Source: Gloeocapsopsis dulcis (lineage in GTDB: Bacteria; Cyanobacteriota; Cyanobacteriia; Cyanobacteriales; Chroococcidiopsidaceae). Taken from it: DNA of 64,000 nucleotides. Positions 8,576-16,974 of this stretch are shown piece by piece (position 1 is the stretch's first letter; the number at the start of each line of letters is the position of its first letter). Under the pieces are notes generated by a model. That model was not told the origin of the DNA. It worked only from the letters and a program-made list of their open reading frames with translations, and made no database searches. The stretch spans positions 1,101,501-1,165,500 of the forward strand of contig NZ_CP119968.1 in NCBI RefSeq assembly GCF_032163395.1. Reading direction: 5' to 3'. A program made the position numbers and the translations under genes.

Positions 8576-10261
8576 ATGAACAGTCAATACAACAAACACT
8601 TTTCTTTTTTATTACTAGCATCAGCTGTACTAGCAGCATTAGCCGCAGTACCCCACACAGCAACAGCCGCAACACTCAATATCAAAAATACTAGTTATGC
8701 CATTCCGAATGGTGCGTTTTTTGTGTCACCCAATGGCAATGAAAGTAATTCGGGAAGGTCAGCTGACTCGCCGTGGCCTGTGAGCAAAGCGATCGCATCC
8801 GCACCAAGTGGGGCGACAATTGTCTTCCGTGGTGGGACATACCGCAACATCCGCCTTGCTGTGAATAAGCAATTGATCTTACAAGCCTATCCCAATGAGC
8901 AACCCTGGCTCAAGGGTAGCACCATCGTTGATGGTTGGGTGCTAGAAGGAAGCATCTGGCGCAAAGATGACTGGAACTATTCGTTTCCACCAAATCAACA
9001 ACCGCGTGCAATTGACCCCAAGTATCCAATGGCAGGTTACCGCGACATGGTCTACATCAATGGTGTTGCGCTCAAGCAAGTTGCAAGTAAAGCTAACGTT
9101 GCACCAGGTACTTTCTATGTTGATGCTGCCAATAAAAAACTCTACATTGGTAGTAGCCCCGTAGGCAATACAGTAGAAGCCACCGTGCAGACTGAGGGAG
9201 TTGTCATGTGGAACAACAGTGCATCGGGTTCAATCGCGCGCGGGCTAGGGTTAGCGCACTATGCTAACCAAGGAATTCAGATTGGGGCATCAGGTGTCAT
9301 GGTTGAAAATAACACCTTGGCGTGGAATGGCATGGAGGGGGTCACAGTTCAATCCTCTGATGTCAAGCTGCATGGCAACACCATCAGCTACAACGGTCGC
9401 AAGGGGGTAGGAGGAATAAGGGCTCATCGTCTGTTGATAGAAAACAATGTGATTAGTCACAACAATGTTGAGAACTTCTCTGATTCTTGGAGTGCTGGTG
9501 GTGTCAAGATTGTTTGGACTGATGGTGCACTGATGCGTGGCAACGTTGTTGATCGCAACAAGGCGATTGGTCTTTGGATTGATGAATCTTCGACTAACTC
9601 AACCGTTGTCAATAATGTTGTTCGCAACAATACTAGTAACGGCATCTCGATGGAAATTTCTCACAAAGCCATCATTGCCTCTAATGTTGTTTCTGGCAAT
9701 GCGCCTGCGGGAATTATCATCCTCAATTCCTCAAGTGCACAGATCTACAACAACACGCTTGCACGCAACCATGCCAATCTTTTAGTTCTGGAAACCTCGC
9801 GGAATAATACAAAATCTAACGAAATTTCCCAAGGGATCACTTGGATGACACGAAATACAATTGTCAAAAACAACATCCTCTGGAACTCAAGTGGTCCGAT
9901 GTTTTATGCTCCTGGCTGTGCTACAAAAGAACCATCAAAGTTGATGGTTCCAACAACGAACAATAACGCTTACTATCGCACTTCTGCTAGCCAACCTGTC
10001 AATCTTATTTGGGCACTCAACAGCAATCAGTGCTCGCAATCTTTTAATTCGCTGGCGAGTTTCCAGTCAGCGACTGGTCTAGAATCGAACAGTCTTGATA
10101 TTGTCAACTCGAACGATCCTTTCTTTGTCAATGCCAGTGCAAACGACTTTCGTCTCTCATCGGGTAGTCCGGCACTGGGACGCGGGGAACCACTACCTGC
10201 AGATGTTGCTAATGCTATTGGTGTCGCTGCTGAAATTCCAGTAGACTTAGGAGCACTCTAA
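8576..10261 (+). CDS. Exported right-handed parallel beta-helix protein, paralog 4
   Basis: 561 residues with a GGAG ribosome site. The signal peptide is Leu/Ala-rich and ends near ATAAT. The domain order matches paralogs 2 and 3: N-terminal GATIVFRGG block, beta-helix coils, conserved NGISMEISHK segment, two late cysteines and a C-terminal closing motif. It is more divergent at the DNA level than the 2/3 pair, but shares near-identical tracts with them around 9590-9700, consistent with partial gene conversion. A GNAT gene begins 11 bases after its stop with no terminator between, so the two may be co-transcribed. Confidence 0.88.
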   Translation: MNSQYNKHFSFLLLASAVLAALAAVPHTATAATLNIKNTSYAIPNGAFFVSPNGNESNSGRSADSPWPVSKAIASAPSGATIVFRGGTYRNIRLAVNKQLILQAYPNEQPWLKGSTIVDGWVLEGSIWRKDDWNYSFPPNQQPRAIDPKYPMAGYRDMVYINGVALKQVASKANVAPGTFYVDAANKKLYIGSSPVGNTVEATVQTEGVVMWNNSASGSIARGLGLAHYANQGIQIGASGVMVENNTLAWNGMEGVTVQSSDVKLHGNTISYNGRKGVGGIRAHRLLIENNVISHNNVENFSDSWSAGGVKIVWTDGALMRGNVVDRNKAIGLWIDESSTNSTVVNNVVRNNTSNGISMEISHKAIIASNVVSGNAPAGIIILNSSSAQIYNNTLARNHANLLVLETSRNNTKSNEISQGITWMTRNTIVKNNILWNSSGPMFYAPGCATKEPSKLMVPTTNNNAYYRTSASQPVNLIWALNSNQCSQSFNSLASFQSATGLESNSLDIVNSNDPFFVNASANDFRLSSGSPALGRGEPLPADVANAIGVAAEIPVDLGAL

Positions 10262-10272
10262 TAACCTTGAAG

Positions 10273-10803
10273 ATGATGGCTGACATAAACGTAAAGATAA
10301 GAAAAATTGAGGAAGGTTTTACTAATCAAAACTTTCTGATTCGCAATTGGCAACCAAGCGATCGCACTCCTGTTACTCACCTAATTTGCTCGGTTCTTAG
10401 CGAGTATCATCTTAATTTTGAGCCTGATGCAGCAGACCGTGATGTTGTAGATGTGGAAAACTACTATCTCACAACAGGAGGCGAGTTCTGGGTAATTCAA
10501 CAAGACAGTCAATTAGTTGGTACGAGTGGATACTACCCTGTGATGCGTGGCCAAAAAGCGGTAGAAATCCGAAAGATGTATTTGCTACCCCACGTCCGAG
10601 GTTTAGGATTAGGGAAATACTTGTTACAACAATTAGAACAAGCGATCGCTGCACGTGGCTTTGGGCAGATCTGGGTTGAAACTGCCAGCGTTTTAACTAC
10701 GGCTGTCAAGCTGTATGAAAAGTGTGGATATCAGCCAGCAAGCGGAGTCGAAACAGCACGGTGCGATCGCGTTTATGTCAAGCAATTGACAAATTATTCC
10801 TGA
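10273..10803 (+). CDS. GNAT-family N-acetyltransferase
   Basis: About 176 residues from ATG 10273; an ATG at 10276 and a TTG at 10267 are alternative starts. The acetyl-CoA-binding motif A is clear (VRGLGLGKYLL, about residues 110-120), preceded by a beta strand ending in IRKMYLLPHV and followed by LYEKCGYQPA near the C terminus, the usual GNAT motif B region. Substrate unknown. It directly follows beta-helix paralog 4 and converges with ndhJ, 11 bases away. No terminator is evident between the convergent genes. Confidence 0.85.
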   Translation: MMADINVKIRKIEEGFTNQNFLIRNWQPSDRTPVTHLICSVLSEYHLNFEPDAADRDVVDVENYYLTTGGEFWVIQQDSQLVGTSGYYPVMRGQKAVEIRKMYLLPHVRGLGLGKYLLQQLEQAIAARGFGQIWVETASVLTTAVKLYEKCGYQPASGVETARCDRVYVKQLTNYS

Positions 10804-10814
10804 GATTCCAGCAA

Positions 10815-11351
10815 TTAGTAAGCATCCTGCAATTCGTAGAATTCAGGTGAAATATAGTCTTTTCTCAATGGCCAGCCCACCCAGTCTTCTGGCATCAGGA
10901 TACGCTTCAGATTGGGATGTCCTTCGTAAATAATCCCGAACATATCGTAAGACTCGCGCTCTTGCCAGTCGGCTGTCTTCCAAATCCAATATACCGAAGG
11001 TACTGTAGGATTTTCCCTTGGTAAAAAGACTTTTAGCCGTACCTCTTCTGGGCGATCGGCATTATCACTGAGTTTAAGCAAGTGATAAACACTCACCAAA
11101 TCTTGTCCAGGGCCAGAATCGTAGGCACACTGACACCGCAGATAATTAAACCCATAGGCGTATAGAGCTGTTGCGATCGGCAAGAGATAATCACTCTCTA
11201 CCTTAATAATCTCTACAGCTAAATGATCTGGCTCCAGCGGTTCATGGTCGAAACCATTTTCACTCAACCATTGAGAAATCTTACCAGCTTCTACGATCTG
11301 CGTTGCTTCTTGACTTTCAACTGCCTCTGACTTCTCTGAATCTTCAGCCAC
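10815..11351 (-). CDS. ndhJ: NAD(P)H-quinone oxidoreductase subunit J
   Basis: 178 residues. Thylakoid NDH-1 complex subunit of the 30-kDa (NuoC-like) family, part of the peripheral arm used in respiratory and cyclic electron flow. The signature [22 protein letters not shown] is split across residues about 125-150, with [16 protein letters not shown] near the C terminus, as in the family. Its start overlaps the end of ndhK by 8 bases, and the order ndhC-ndhK-ndhJ is the conserved cyanobacterial and plastid operon. Confidence 0.97.
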   Translation of the reverse strand: MAEDSEKSEAVESQEATQIVEAGKISQWLSENGFDHEPLEPDHLAVEIIKVESDYLLPIATALYAYGFNYLRCQCAYDSGPGQDLVSVYHLLKLSDNADRPEEVRLKVFLPRENPTVPSVYWIWKTADWQERESYDMFGIIYEGHPNLKRILMPEDWVGWPLRKDYISPEFYELQDAY

Positions 11352-12099
11352 GGCTTGCTTCCTCCTTTTCTACTGCCTGAAGTGCCGGTGGTACAGGCAT
11401 TCCTATCGCTTCAGTTAATTCTTTTGGTGCTGCAGTGCGAGTCTCTGAAAGTAAGTATTTACCTGTAAGCACTGCTGCAACACTTTTCATGCTATGAGTC
11501 GTACTATAGTAGCGATGCGTTTGCTTAACTTGACCCCGCTCTTGAAGTGATTCGTTAGCAATTTTTTTACGCAGCTTAATAATCGCGTCCATAATTGCTT
11601 CTGGACGAGGTGGACAGCCAGGCAAGTAGACATCCACAGGCATTAATTTATCAACGCCCCGTACTGCCGTTGGTGAATCTGCGCTAAACATACCGCCTGT
11701 AATTGTACAAGCACCCATCGCGATCACGTATTTTGGATCGGGCATCTGCTCATAAAGACGCACAAGCTGCGGTGCCATCTTCATCGTAATCGTTCCTGCA
11801 GTAATAATTAAGTCAGCTTGTCGCGGACTAGAACGCGGAACTAAGCCAAAGCGGTCAAAATCGAATCTTGAGCCAATAAGTGCAGCAAACTCAATAAAGC
11901 AACAAGCTGTACCAAACAACAAAGGATATAAGCTTGATAGCTTTGCCCAATTGTAGAGGTCATCGACTGTTGTTAAAATGACATTTTCTGAGAGGTCTTG
12001 GGTAACTGTAGGGCGCTCAATGGGATTGAGAATCTTCTCTTTTTGTTGATCCCATCCATCATGCGCTTGGTTCGTGACATTAGTTGGATTTATGACCAT
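11344..12099 (-). CDS. ndhK: NAD(P)H-quinone oxidoreductase subunit K
   Basis: 251 residues, PSST/NuoB-like subunit that carries the [4Fe-4S] cluster N2 of the NDH-1 peripheral arm. The expected cysteines are present: the CC pair at 66-67 in [10 protein letters not shown], Cys131 in GACTITGG and Cys162 in PGCPPRPEA. The gene overlaps ndhC upstream by 10 bases and ndhJ downstream by 8, which indicates translational coupling. The N terminus is somewhat extended relative to the conserved core, so a later start is possible. Confidence 0.97.
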   Translation of the reverse strand: MVINPTNVTNQAHDGWDQQKEKILNPIERPTVTQDLSENVILTTVDDLYNWAKLSSLYPLLFGTACCFIEFAALIGSRFDFDRFGLVPRSSPRQADLIITAGTITMKMAPQLVRLYEQMPDPKYVIAMGACTITGGMFSADSPTAVRGVDKLMPVDVYLPGCPPRPEAIMDAIIKLRKKIANESLQERGQVKQTHRYYSTTHSMKSVAAVLTGKYLLSETRTAAPKELTEAIGMPVPPALQAVEKEEASRG

Positions 12100-12452
12100 T
12101 CTAAGGCTCCTTTGCGCCAGGCATAGACAAGGGCAACAACAAGAATTGCAATAAAAATGAGGGCTTCAACAAACGCTAAAAGCCCTAGTCGATGAAACGC
12201 AACTGCCCAGGGATACAAAAAGACTGTTTCCACATCAAAGATTACGAAAACCAGGGCAAACATATAGTAGCGAATGTTGAATTGTATCCAGGCTCCACCG
12301 ATAGGTTCTACACCCGATTCATAAGTAGTACGTCGTTCTGGACCACCACCACTTGGTCGCAGTAGCTTGGATGCAGAAAGTGCAAGTGCAGGCACCAGAC
12401 TACAGACTAACAAGAAGCCTAAAAGGTACTCGTAACCACTGAGGACAAACAC
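12090..12452 (-). CDS. ndhC: NAD(P)H-quinone oxidoreductase subunit 3
   Basis: 120 residues with three predicted membrane helices (about 5-25, 65-85 and 95-112). Membrane-arm subunit of NDH-1. Family-typical segments [16 protein letters not shown] and [15 protein letters not shown] are visible. It is the first gene of the ndhC-K-J operon and is divergent from rubA. The roughly 190-bp gap (12453-12652) must hold both promoters; no boxes were assigned. Confidence 0.97.
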   Translation of the reverse strand: MFVLSGYEYLLGFLLVCSLVPALALSASKLLRPSGGGPERRTTYESGVEPIGGAWIQFNIRYYMFALVFVIFDVETVFLYPWAVAFHRLGLLAFVEALIFIAILVVALVYAWRKGALEWS

Positions 12453-12652
12453 AATAGTTGATGTAAATAATTTTGTTACTTACTTTTACATTATATATGT
12501 CTTCTGGTTACAGAGCCTGGCAAAAGTTAACACAAACTGATTTAACTAAGTTTTCATCTTGATAGCCAAAGACAATAACAAGGTGAAATTGTGTCATAAT
12601 TTTTAACGTATATTTAAGAATTGCCCCGACATTATCCACTTTGTCTTTTGCT

Positions 12653-12988
12653 ATGAGCGAATCAGTTGTAGAAAGCCAAGGACTAGATCGCTATGAGTGT
12701 CGCGTCTGTGGCTACGTTTATGAACCGACAAAGGGAGATAGCAAGGAAGAAGTTCCTGCTGGCACACCTTTTACAGAACTAGCATCTTCTTGGCGGTGTC
12801 CTGTTTGTGGTGCAAGGACTTCCCAGTTCGAGAACATTGGTCCGGCTGGAAAAGCTTCCGGCTTTGACTCAAACCTTAACTATGGTCTTGGTGTAAATAA
12901 GCTAACACCAGCGCAAAAAAACCTTTTAATTTTTGGCGGTCTGGCTATTCTTTTTTTGCTATTTATGAGTCTTTATGGATTAAAATAA
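12653..12988 (+). CDS. rubA: Membrane-anchored rubredoxin
   Basis: 111 residues from ATG 12653; an in-frame TTG at 12641 is less likely. The rubredoxin domain binds iron through Cys16, Cys19, Cys49 and Cys52 (CRVC and CPVC), and a single C-terminal membrane helix follows at about 88-107. In cyanobacteria and plastids this protein supports photosystem assembly and electron transfer at the thylakoid. Placement directly before ycf48 and psbEFLJ is the conserved arrangement and supports the call. Confidence 0.95.
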   Translation: MSESVVESQGLDRYECRVCGYVYEPTKGDSKEEVPAGTPFTELASSWRCPVCGARTSQFENIGPAGKASGFDSNLNYGLGVNKLTPAQKNLLIFGGLAILFLLFMSLYGLK

Positions 12989-13174
12989 TTCCCGCTTATT
13001 GATTCAGATTGGTCAGGAAATAGAGATCGGGATGTAATGCCTTTCGCGCTATATGTCTAAACCAAGTTTTGAGCTTATTTGTGGGCTTGTGACCCACCGG
13101 TAAAGAATTTTTCCCTTTCCTAGACTGCCTATCTCTTAATCCCTTCTTTTTGTCACAAGAACATACAGATACTA

Positions 13175-14179
13175 ATGCGTTCACTATTCAAAAATTGGCA
13201 ACGAGTTGTTATTTTATTAGCAGTTTTTTTGTTGTGTGTTGGGTGTAATACTACTCCTACTGTTAGTAATAACCCTTGGAAAGTTATTACTGTACCTACA
13301 GAGTCTAACCTTCAAGACATTGCCTTTAGCGATGATAATCATGGCTGGCTTGTAGGTAGTAAAACAACACTTTTAGAGACAACCGACGGCGGAGAAACTT
13401 GGCAACCTATCGCTTTAGACTTAGGAGAGCAAAACTATCTTTTCTCTTCAATTAGTTTTACAGGACAGGAAGGTTGGATTGTAGGAGAACCTGCACTTTT
13501 GCTACACACAAATGATGGAGGGAAATCCTGGGAGCAAATTCCTCTGAGCGAGAAGCTTCCTGGTAATCCTAATACAGTAGTCGCCTTAGGAACTAATTCA
13601 GCAGAGATGACGACCGACGTAGGCGCGATCTATCGCACTACAGACAGCGGAAGAACTTGGAAAGCTATGGTACAAGAAGCTGTAGGGGTAGTCCGCAACA
13701 TTTCTCGCGCAGCAGATGGTAGCTATTTAGCAGTTTCTGCCAAAGGAAATTTTTATTCAATTTGGAAACCAGGGCAAGAAGCTTGGGAAGGACATAACCG
13801 CAATAGTTCTCGGCGCGTACAGAACATGGGTTTTGCACCAGATCAACGCTTGTGGATGTTAGCACGAGGCGGTCAAATACAGTTTAGCAAGCAGGATAAT
13901 CCTGACGAATGGGAAGAAGCCCAATATCCTGAATTCTCTACTAGTTGGGGTTTGCTTGATTTAGCATACCGTACTCCAGAAGAAATTTGGGTAGCTGGTG
14001 GTAGTGGCAACTTACTATGTAGTTTTGACGGTGGGAAAACTTGGCAAAAAGACCGTGATGTGGAAAGTGTTCCTTCTAACCTTTACAAAATAGTTTTTCT
14101 GTCACCAGAAAAAGGGTTTATTGTTGGTCAACGAGGTATTTTACTCAAGTATCAAGAATCTTCTAGTGCAACTGCATAA
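13175..14179 (+). CDS. ycf48: Photosystem II assembly factor Ycf48/HCF136
   Basis: 334 residues. A short hydrophobic leader ends in a lipobox-like CVGC (Cys near residue 24), suggesting a lumenal lipoprotein. The body consists of seven-bladed-propeller repeats with recurring GWxVG and DGGxTW motifs, for example HGWLVGSK, ETTDGGETW, GWIVGEP and FDGGKTW. Ycf48 binds newly made D1 during photosystem II repair and assembly. It lies between rubA and psbE as in other cyanobacteria. Confidence 0.95.
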   Translation: MRSLFKNWQRVVILLAVFLLCVGCNTTPTVSNNPWKVITVPTESNLQDIAFSDDNHGWLVGSKTTLLETTDGGETWQPIALDLGEQNYLFSSISFTGQEGWIVGEPALLLHTNDGGKSWEQIPLSEKLPGNPNTVVALGTNSAEMTTDVGAIYRTTDSGRTWKAMVQEAVGVVRNISRAADGSYLAVSAKGNFYSIWKPGQEAWEGHNRNSSRRVQNMGFAPDQRLWMLARGGQIQFSKQDNPDEWEEAQYPEFSTSWGLLDLAYRTPEEIWVAGGSGNLLCSFDGGKTWQKDRDVESVPSNLYKIVFLSPEKGFIVGQRGILLKYQESSSATA

Positions 14180-14264
14180 AATGATTGACTGATTAACTTG
14201 ATGAAAAATTTCTCAAAATACTAACAAAGCTGAATTATGTAATGCAAAGGTATCTTTTCCGCTC

Positions 14265-14315
14265 TTTCTCTGCTATGGGATGAATTTTCTAAGCAATGCT
14301 ACCTAAGCAGAGAAA
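14265..14315 (+). promoter_or_regulatory. Inverted repeat between ycf48 and psbE
   Basis: TTTCTCTGC (14265-14273) pairs perfectly with GCAGAGAAA (14307-14315) across a 33-nt loop. There is no T-run after it, so it is a weak terminator candidate. It could instead sit in the psbE leader. A ribosome site AGGAGG precedes psbE at about 14380. Confidence 0.4.
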
Positions 14316-14393
14316 ATTATCATAGGTTAGGTACTTTTTCATGAAGTTTCATAGGATAATTTAGTCATAAGAGTTATCGCAGGAGGACACGAA

Positions 14394-14648
14394 ATGTCAG
14401 GCTCAACAGGAGAGCGTCCATTTTCGGATATTATTACCAGTGTACGGTACTGGGTAATTCACAGCATTACCATTCCAGCTTTATTTATTGCTGGTTGGCT
14501 GTTTATTAGTACAGGTCTAGCTTATGATGTTTTTGGTACACCTCGACCAAATGAGTATTATCCCCAAGAACGGCAAGAATTGCCGATCGTAGACGACCGT
14601 TATCAAGCAAAACAAGAGATTAGACAATTTACCAATAGCAACGATTAA
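14394..14648 (+). CDS. psbE: Cytochrome b559 subunit alpha
   Basis: 84 residues. Photosystem II reaction-centre subunit with one membrane helix (about 20-40) and the heme-ligand His23 in [11 protein letters not shown]. The lumenal tail [12 protein letters not shown] is diagnostic. First gene of psbEFLJ. Confidence 0.98.
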   Translation: MSGSTGERPFSDIITSVRYWVIHSITIPALFIAGWLFISTGLAYDVFGTPRPNEYYPQERQELPIVDDRYQAKQEIRQFTNSND

Positions 14649-14657
14649 TTCAAAATC

Positions 14658-14789
14658 ATGACTAGTAATACTAATCAACCAATTCAGTATCCAATTTTTA
14701 CCGTAAGATGGCTGGCAGTTCACACCCTAGCTGTGCCAACAATCTTCTTTTTGGGTGCGATCGCCGCTATGCAGTTTATCCAGCGTTAG
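14658..14789 (+). CDS. psbF: Cytochrome b559 subunit beta
   Basis: 43 residues, too short for ordinary ORF calling. The sequence [18 protein letters not shown] carries the heme-ligand His22, and one membrane helix ends AAMQFIQR. It starts 9 bases after psbE. Confidence 0.98.
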   Translation: MTSNTNQPIQYPIFTVRWLAVHTLAVPTIFFLGAIAAMQFIQR

Positions 14790-14798
14790 GAGGAACCC

Positions 14799-14924
14799 AT
14801 GCCCCCGCAAAGAACACCAAATCCTAATAATCAACCTGTTGAATTAAATCGCACTTCTCTCTATCTCGGTTTACTGTTAGTTTTCGTTCTCGGTATACTG
14901 TTTTCTAGTTATTTCTTTAACTAG
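14799..14924 (+). CDS. psbL: Photosystem II protein L
   Basis: 41 residues. An N-terminal polar stretch is followed by [20 protein letters not shown] and a SYFFN end, the PsbL signature. The ribosome site AGGAGG overlaps the psbF stop region at about 14789. Confidence 0.98.
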   Translation: MPPQRTPNPNNQPVELNRTSLYLGLLLVFVLGILFSSYFFN

Positions 14925-14981
14925 TTGGGACAGTTACTGTTAATTGCCAAGATAAATTGTCGTCTCAAGGAGAATTAAGCT

Positions 14982-15101
14982 GTGTCTGGAAGTGGAAGAA
15001 TTCCTTTGTGGATTGTTGCAACAATTGCTGGCTTAGGTGTAATTACGATTGTGGGAACTTTCTTTTATGGTTCCTATACTCATTTAGGCTCTTCTTTGTA
15101 G
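14982..15101 (+). CDS. psbJ: Photosystem II protein J
   Basis: 39 residues with a GTG start, supported by AAGGAG at 14967-14972. It begins [16 protein letters not shown] and has a single membrane helix with conserved FFYGSY. Last gene of psbEFLJ. Confidence 0.97.
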   Translation: MSGSGRIPLWIVATIAGLGVITIVGTFFYGSYTHLGSSL

Positions 15102-15115
15102 AGCAACACTCGTGA

Positions 15116-15410
15116 CCAATAGCCACGTCATAAGAATGTGATTTATCATCCTGGCGGGAAGACCCCAGATGGAGCATTAAGCAGAATCTGGGGATGAAAG
15201 CCAGGGCAGGAAATAGGGCGTTTAACTAATTGACTTGAATTGGATAAGTATGGCATAGTAAACACTATGGGAAACCAAAAATACCCTTGGAAGAAGGGAA
15301 ATCTACGCCTGACCAGCTAGTTGTAAGACTAGGGATGAACCGGAATACTGGTTCAGGGCAGGAAGCCACCAGTGAAGCAAGCGCGGAACTTGTGGTACTT
15401 CACTTGGCAC
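15116..15410 (+). ncRNA. Structured RNA, candidate ORF-less HEARO / IscB omega-RNA-like element
   Basis: There is no open frame here, but strong nested helices are present. CCTGGC 15150-15155 pairs with GCCAGG 15200-15205 and encloses CCCCAGAT 15163-15170 with ATCTGGGG 15186-15193. CTAGT 15317-15321 pairs with ACTAG 15328-15332. GAACC 15337-15341 pairs with GGTTC 15350-15354. AGTGAAG 15371-15377 pairs with CTTCACT 15398-15404 around CAAG/CTTG. The segment begins immediately after GTGA (15112-15115), 10 bases past psbJ. From memory, HEARO RNAs integrate after ATGA or GTGA and are often ORF-less in cyanobacteria. That a structured RNA is present is well supported; the HEARO assignment is inference. 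The 3' boundary is uncertain. Confidence 0.45.
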
Positions 15411-15420
15411 ATTTATATAG

Positions 15421-15457
15421 AAAACCGCTTATCTCAAAAAGATAGGCGGTTTTTTGA
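15421..15457 (+). terminator. Terminator of the psbEFLJ operon
   Basis: ACCGCTTATCT pairs with AGATAGGCGGT (one G-U pair) around a short A-rich loop, followed by a run of six T. It lies downstream of the inserted RNA element and presumably ended the original psb transcript. Confidence 0.88.
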
Positions 15458-15511
15458 TGTTAAGTTAAAGCGGCGTAATTATAGCAATGGTCAGCATGGA
15501 TAGGACAGGCT

Positions 15512-15540
15512 CTCTGAACCGCAGGTCTACACCAGCGTCC
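15512..15540. repeat. Dispersed 29-bp repeat, copy 1
   Basis: The reverse complement matches 18641-18669 with only a few mismatches (GGACGCTGG...GACCTGCGGTTCAG). Both copies are intergenic, next to the ends of small genes. Confidence 0.7.
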
Positions 15541-15553
15541 CCTGCTATAGTTA

Positions 15554-15673
15554 TTAGATTCCTGAAGGATCTTCGCGTTCAATGTAAAGCAATAACAGTG
15601 CCATACCTACAGCAGGAAAGACTAAAACAGTGAGTGGAACTAGAAGCGAGGGTAGAAAAGATGCTGAAAACAT
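15554..15673 (-). CDS. psaI: Photosystem I reaction centre subunit VIII
   Basis: 39 residues, too short for ordinary ORF calling: MFSASFLPSLLVPLTVLVFP then a helix ending LLLLYIEREDPSGI. The LYIERED ending and single helix match PsaI, which docks PsaL in photosystem I trimer or tetramer formation. It is on the strand opposite the psb operon, and no psaL is adjacent in the window. A dispersed 29-bp repeat follows its stop. Confidence 0.88.
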   Translation of the reverse strand: MFSASFLPSLLVPLTVLVFPAVGMALLLLYIEREDPSGI

Positions 15674-16233
15674 ACTGAATCCTATTAAAATGCAAGTCAT
15701 GATTGAGAATGAATTTACTGCAAATTTTCACTGTATTTTCTAGAATCTCAAAATTTTTAACAAATTTTGAAGTTATTCACTAAGATGGCGTCAAAGTTTT
15801 TCGAGAAACTTAATTATTTTTAATAATCCTTTACATTTGAAGTTGCGTTAACATTCTGCTGCTAGTCAACTTGGGACTCACCAAATAGCGATTATCCTGG
15901 TGTGGACGATCGCAAAAAATTGTATGACAGTAATTTGGACTTTCATCAAGCAACAACCGTAAATCTAGGTAAGCAAGTAAATACTACCTGACAATTCCAG
16001 TATTTCTGCTCATTTAAGCTGTAGTAAGGTTAACAGATAATAAAACAAGGTTGAAAGGAAATGAGTTAAAAATTATACGTAATTTTCAATAAATTACTGG
16101 TAAAACTTTAAATTTAGATTCCCAGAACTCATTAAAATAAGAGTAAATCTACTTAAAACTGCCATGTATTTATCTAATAAGTCGAGGCAGAAGTTGTATT
16201 TAAACTAAGTTATATTTTTTACGGGGTTATCGC
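15674..16233. other. Intergenic, no gene recognised
   Basis: About 560 AT-rich bases between divergent psaI and the phosphatase gene. They presumably hold both promoters. No repeat, tRNA or small conserved frame was seen. Confidence 0.5.
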
Positions 16234-16968
16234 ATGAGCGAAACAAGCCACCGTCGCATTGTCATAGGAGATATCCATGGTCACTATGACGGTTTAATCA
16301 AACTACTAGAAGCGATCGCCCCAGGAACCAGCGACGAAGTATATTTTTTGGGGGACTTAATTGATCGAGGATCACAAAGCGCCCTCGTTGTTGATTTTGT
16401 TAAGCAATCTTACCCTTGCTTGCTGGGAAATCACGAACAGATGTTGCTAAATGTCTTAAGCAATAGTGCTTCGTATCATATGAAGCAAGCGTGGCTCCAG
16501 AGTGGAGGTAATGCAACATTAAATAGCTACAAAGACTGTACCATTCCTCAAAGTCATTGGGAATGGATGCAAAGCTTACCAACGTACTTAGACTTAGGAG
16601 ATGTTTGGTTAGTTCACGCTGGGGTCAATCCCAAAATTCCATTAGAAAAACAAACAGCAGAACAGTTCTGCTGGGTACGCGATGAATTTCATAGTATATC
16701 TAAACCCTACTTCCCAGATAAACTAATTATTACTGGACATACAATCACTTTTACCTTACCAGGTGTCAACTCCGGTGAAATTGCCCAAGGCAGAGGTTGG
16801 TTGGATATTGACACCGGTGCATATCATCGCAAAAGTGGCTGGTTAACTGGGTTAGACATCACAAATAGCTTAGTCTATCAAGTCAATGTATTTCGTAACG
16901 TCTTGCGTACTTTACCATTAGCAGAAATTGTAGCGGTAGTTAATCCAGCCGACGTAACACGTTCTTAA
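16234..16968 (+). CDS. PPP-family metallophosphatase (serine/threonine phosphatase-like)
   Basis: 244 residues with all PPP metal-binding motifs in order: GDIHGHYDGL (residues about 12-21), GDLIDRG (about 41-47) and GNHEQML (about 66-72). A later VHAGVNP and a GHT motif complete the active site. It could act on phosphoproteins or on dinucleoside tetraphosphates, since both activities occur in this compact bacterial group. Soluble, no signal peptide. It converges with the M48 protease gene, 6 bases away. Confidence 0.88.
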   Translation: MSETSHRRIVIGDIHGHYDGLIKLLEAIAPGTSDEVYFLGDLIDRGSQSALVVDFVKQSYPCLLGNHEQMLLNVLSNSASYHMKQAWLQSGGNATLNSYKDCTIPQSHWEWMQSLPTYLDLGDVWLVHAGVNPKIPLEKQTAEQFCWVRDEFHSISKPYFPDKLIITGHTITFTLPGVNSGEIAQGRGWLDIDTGAYHRKSGWLTGLDITNSLVYQVNVFRNVLRTLPLAEIVAVVNPADVTRS

Positions 16969-16974
16969 GCACAA

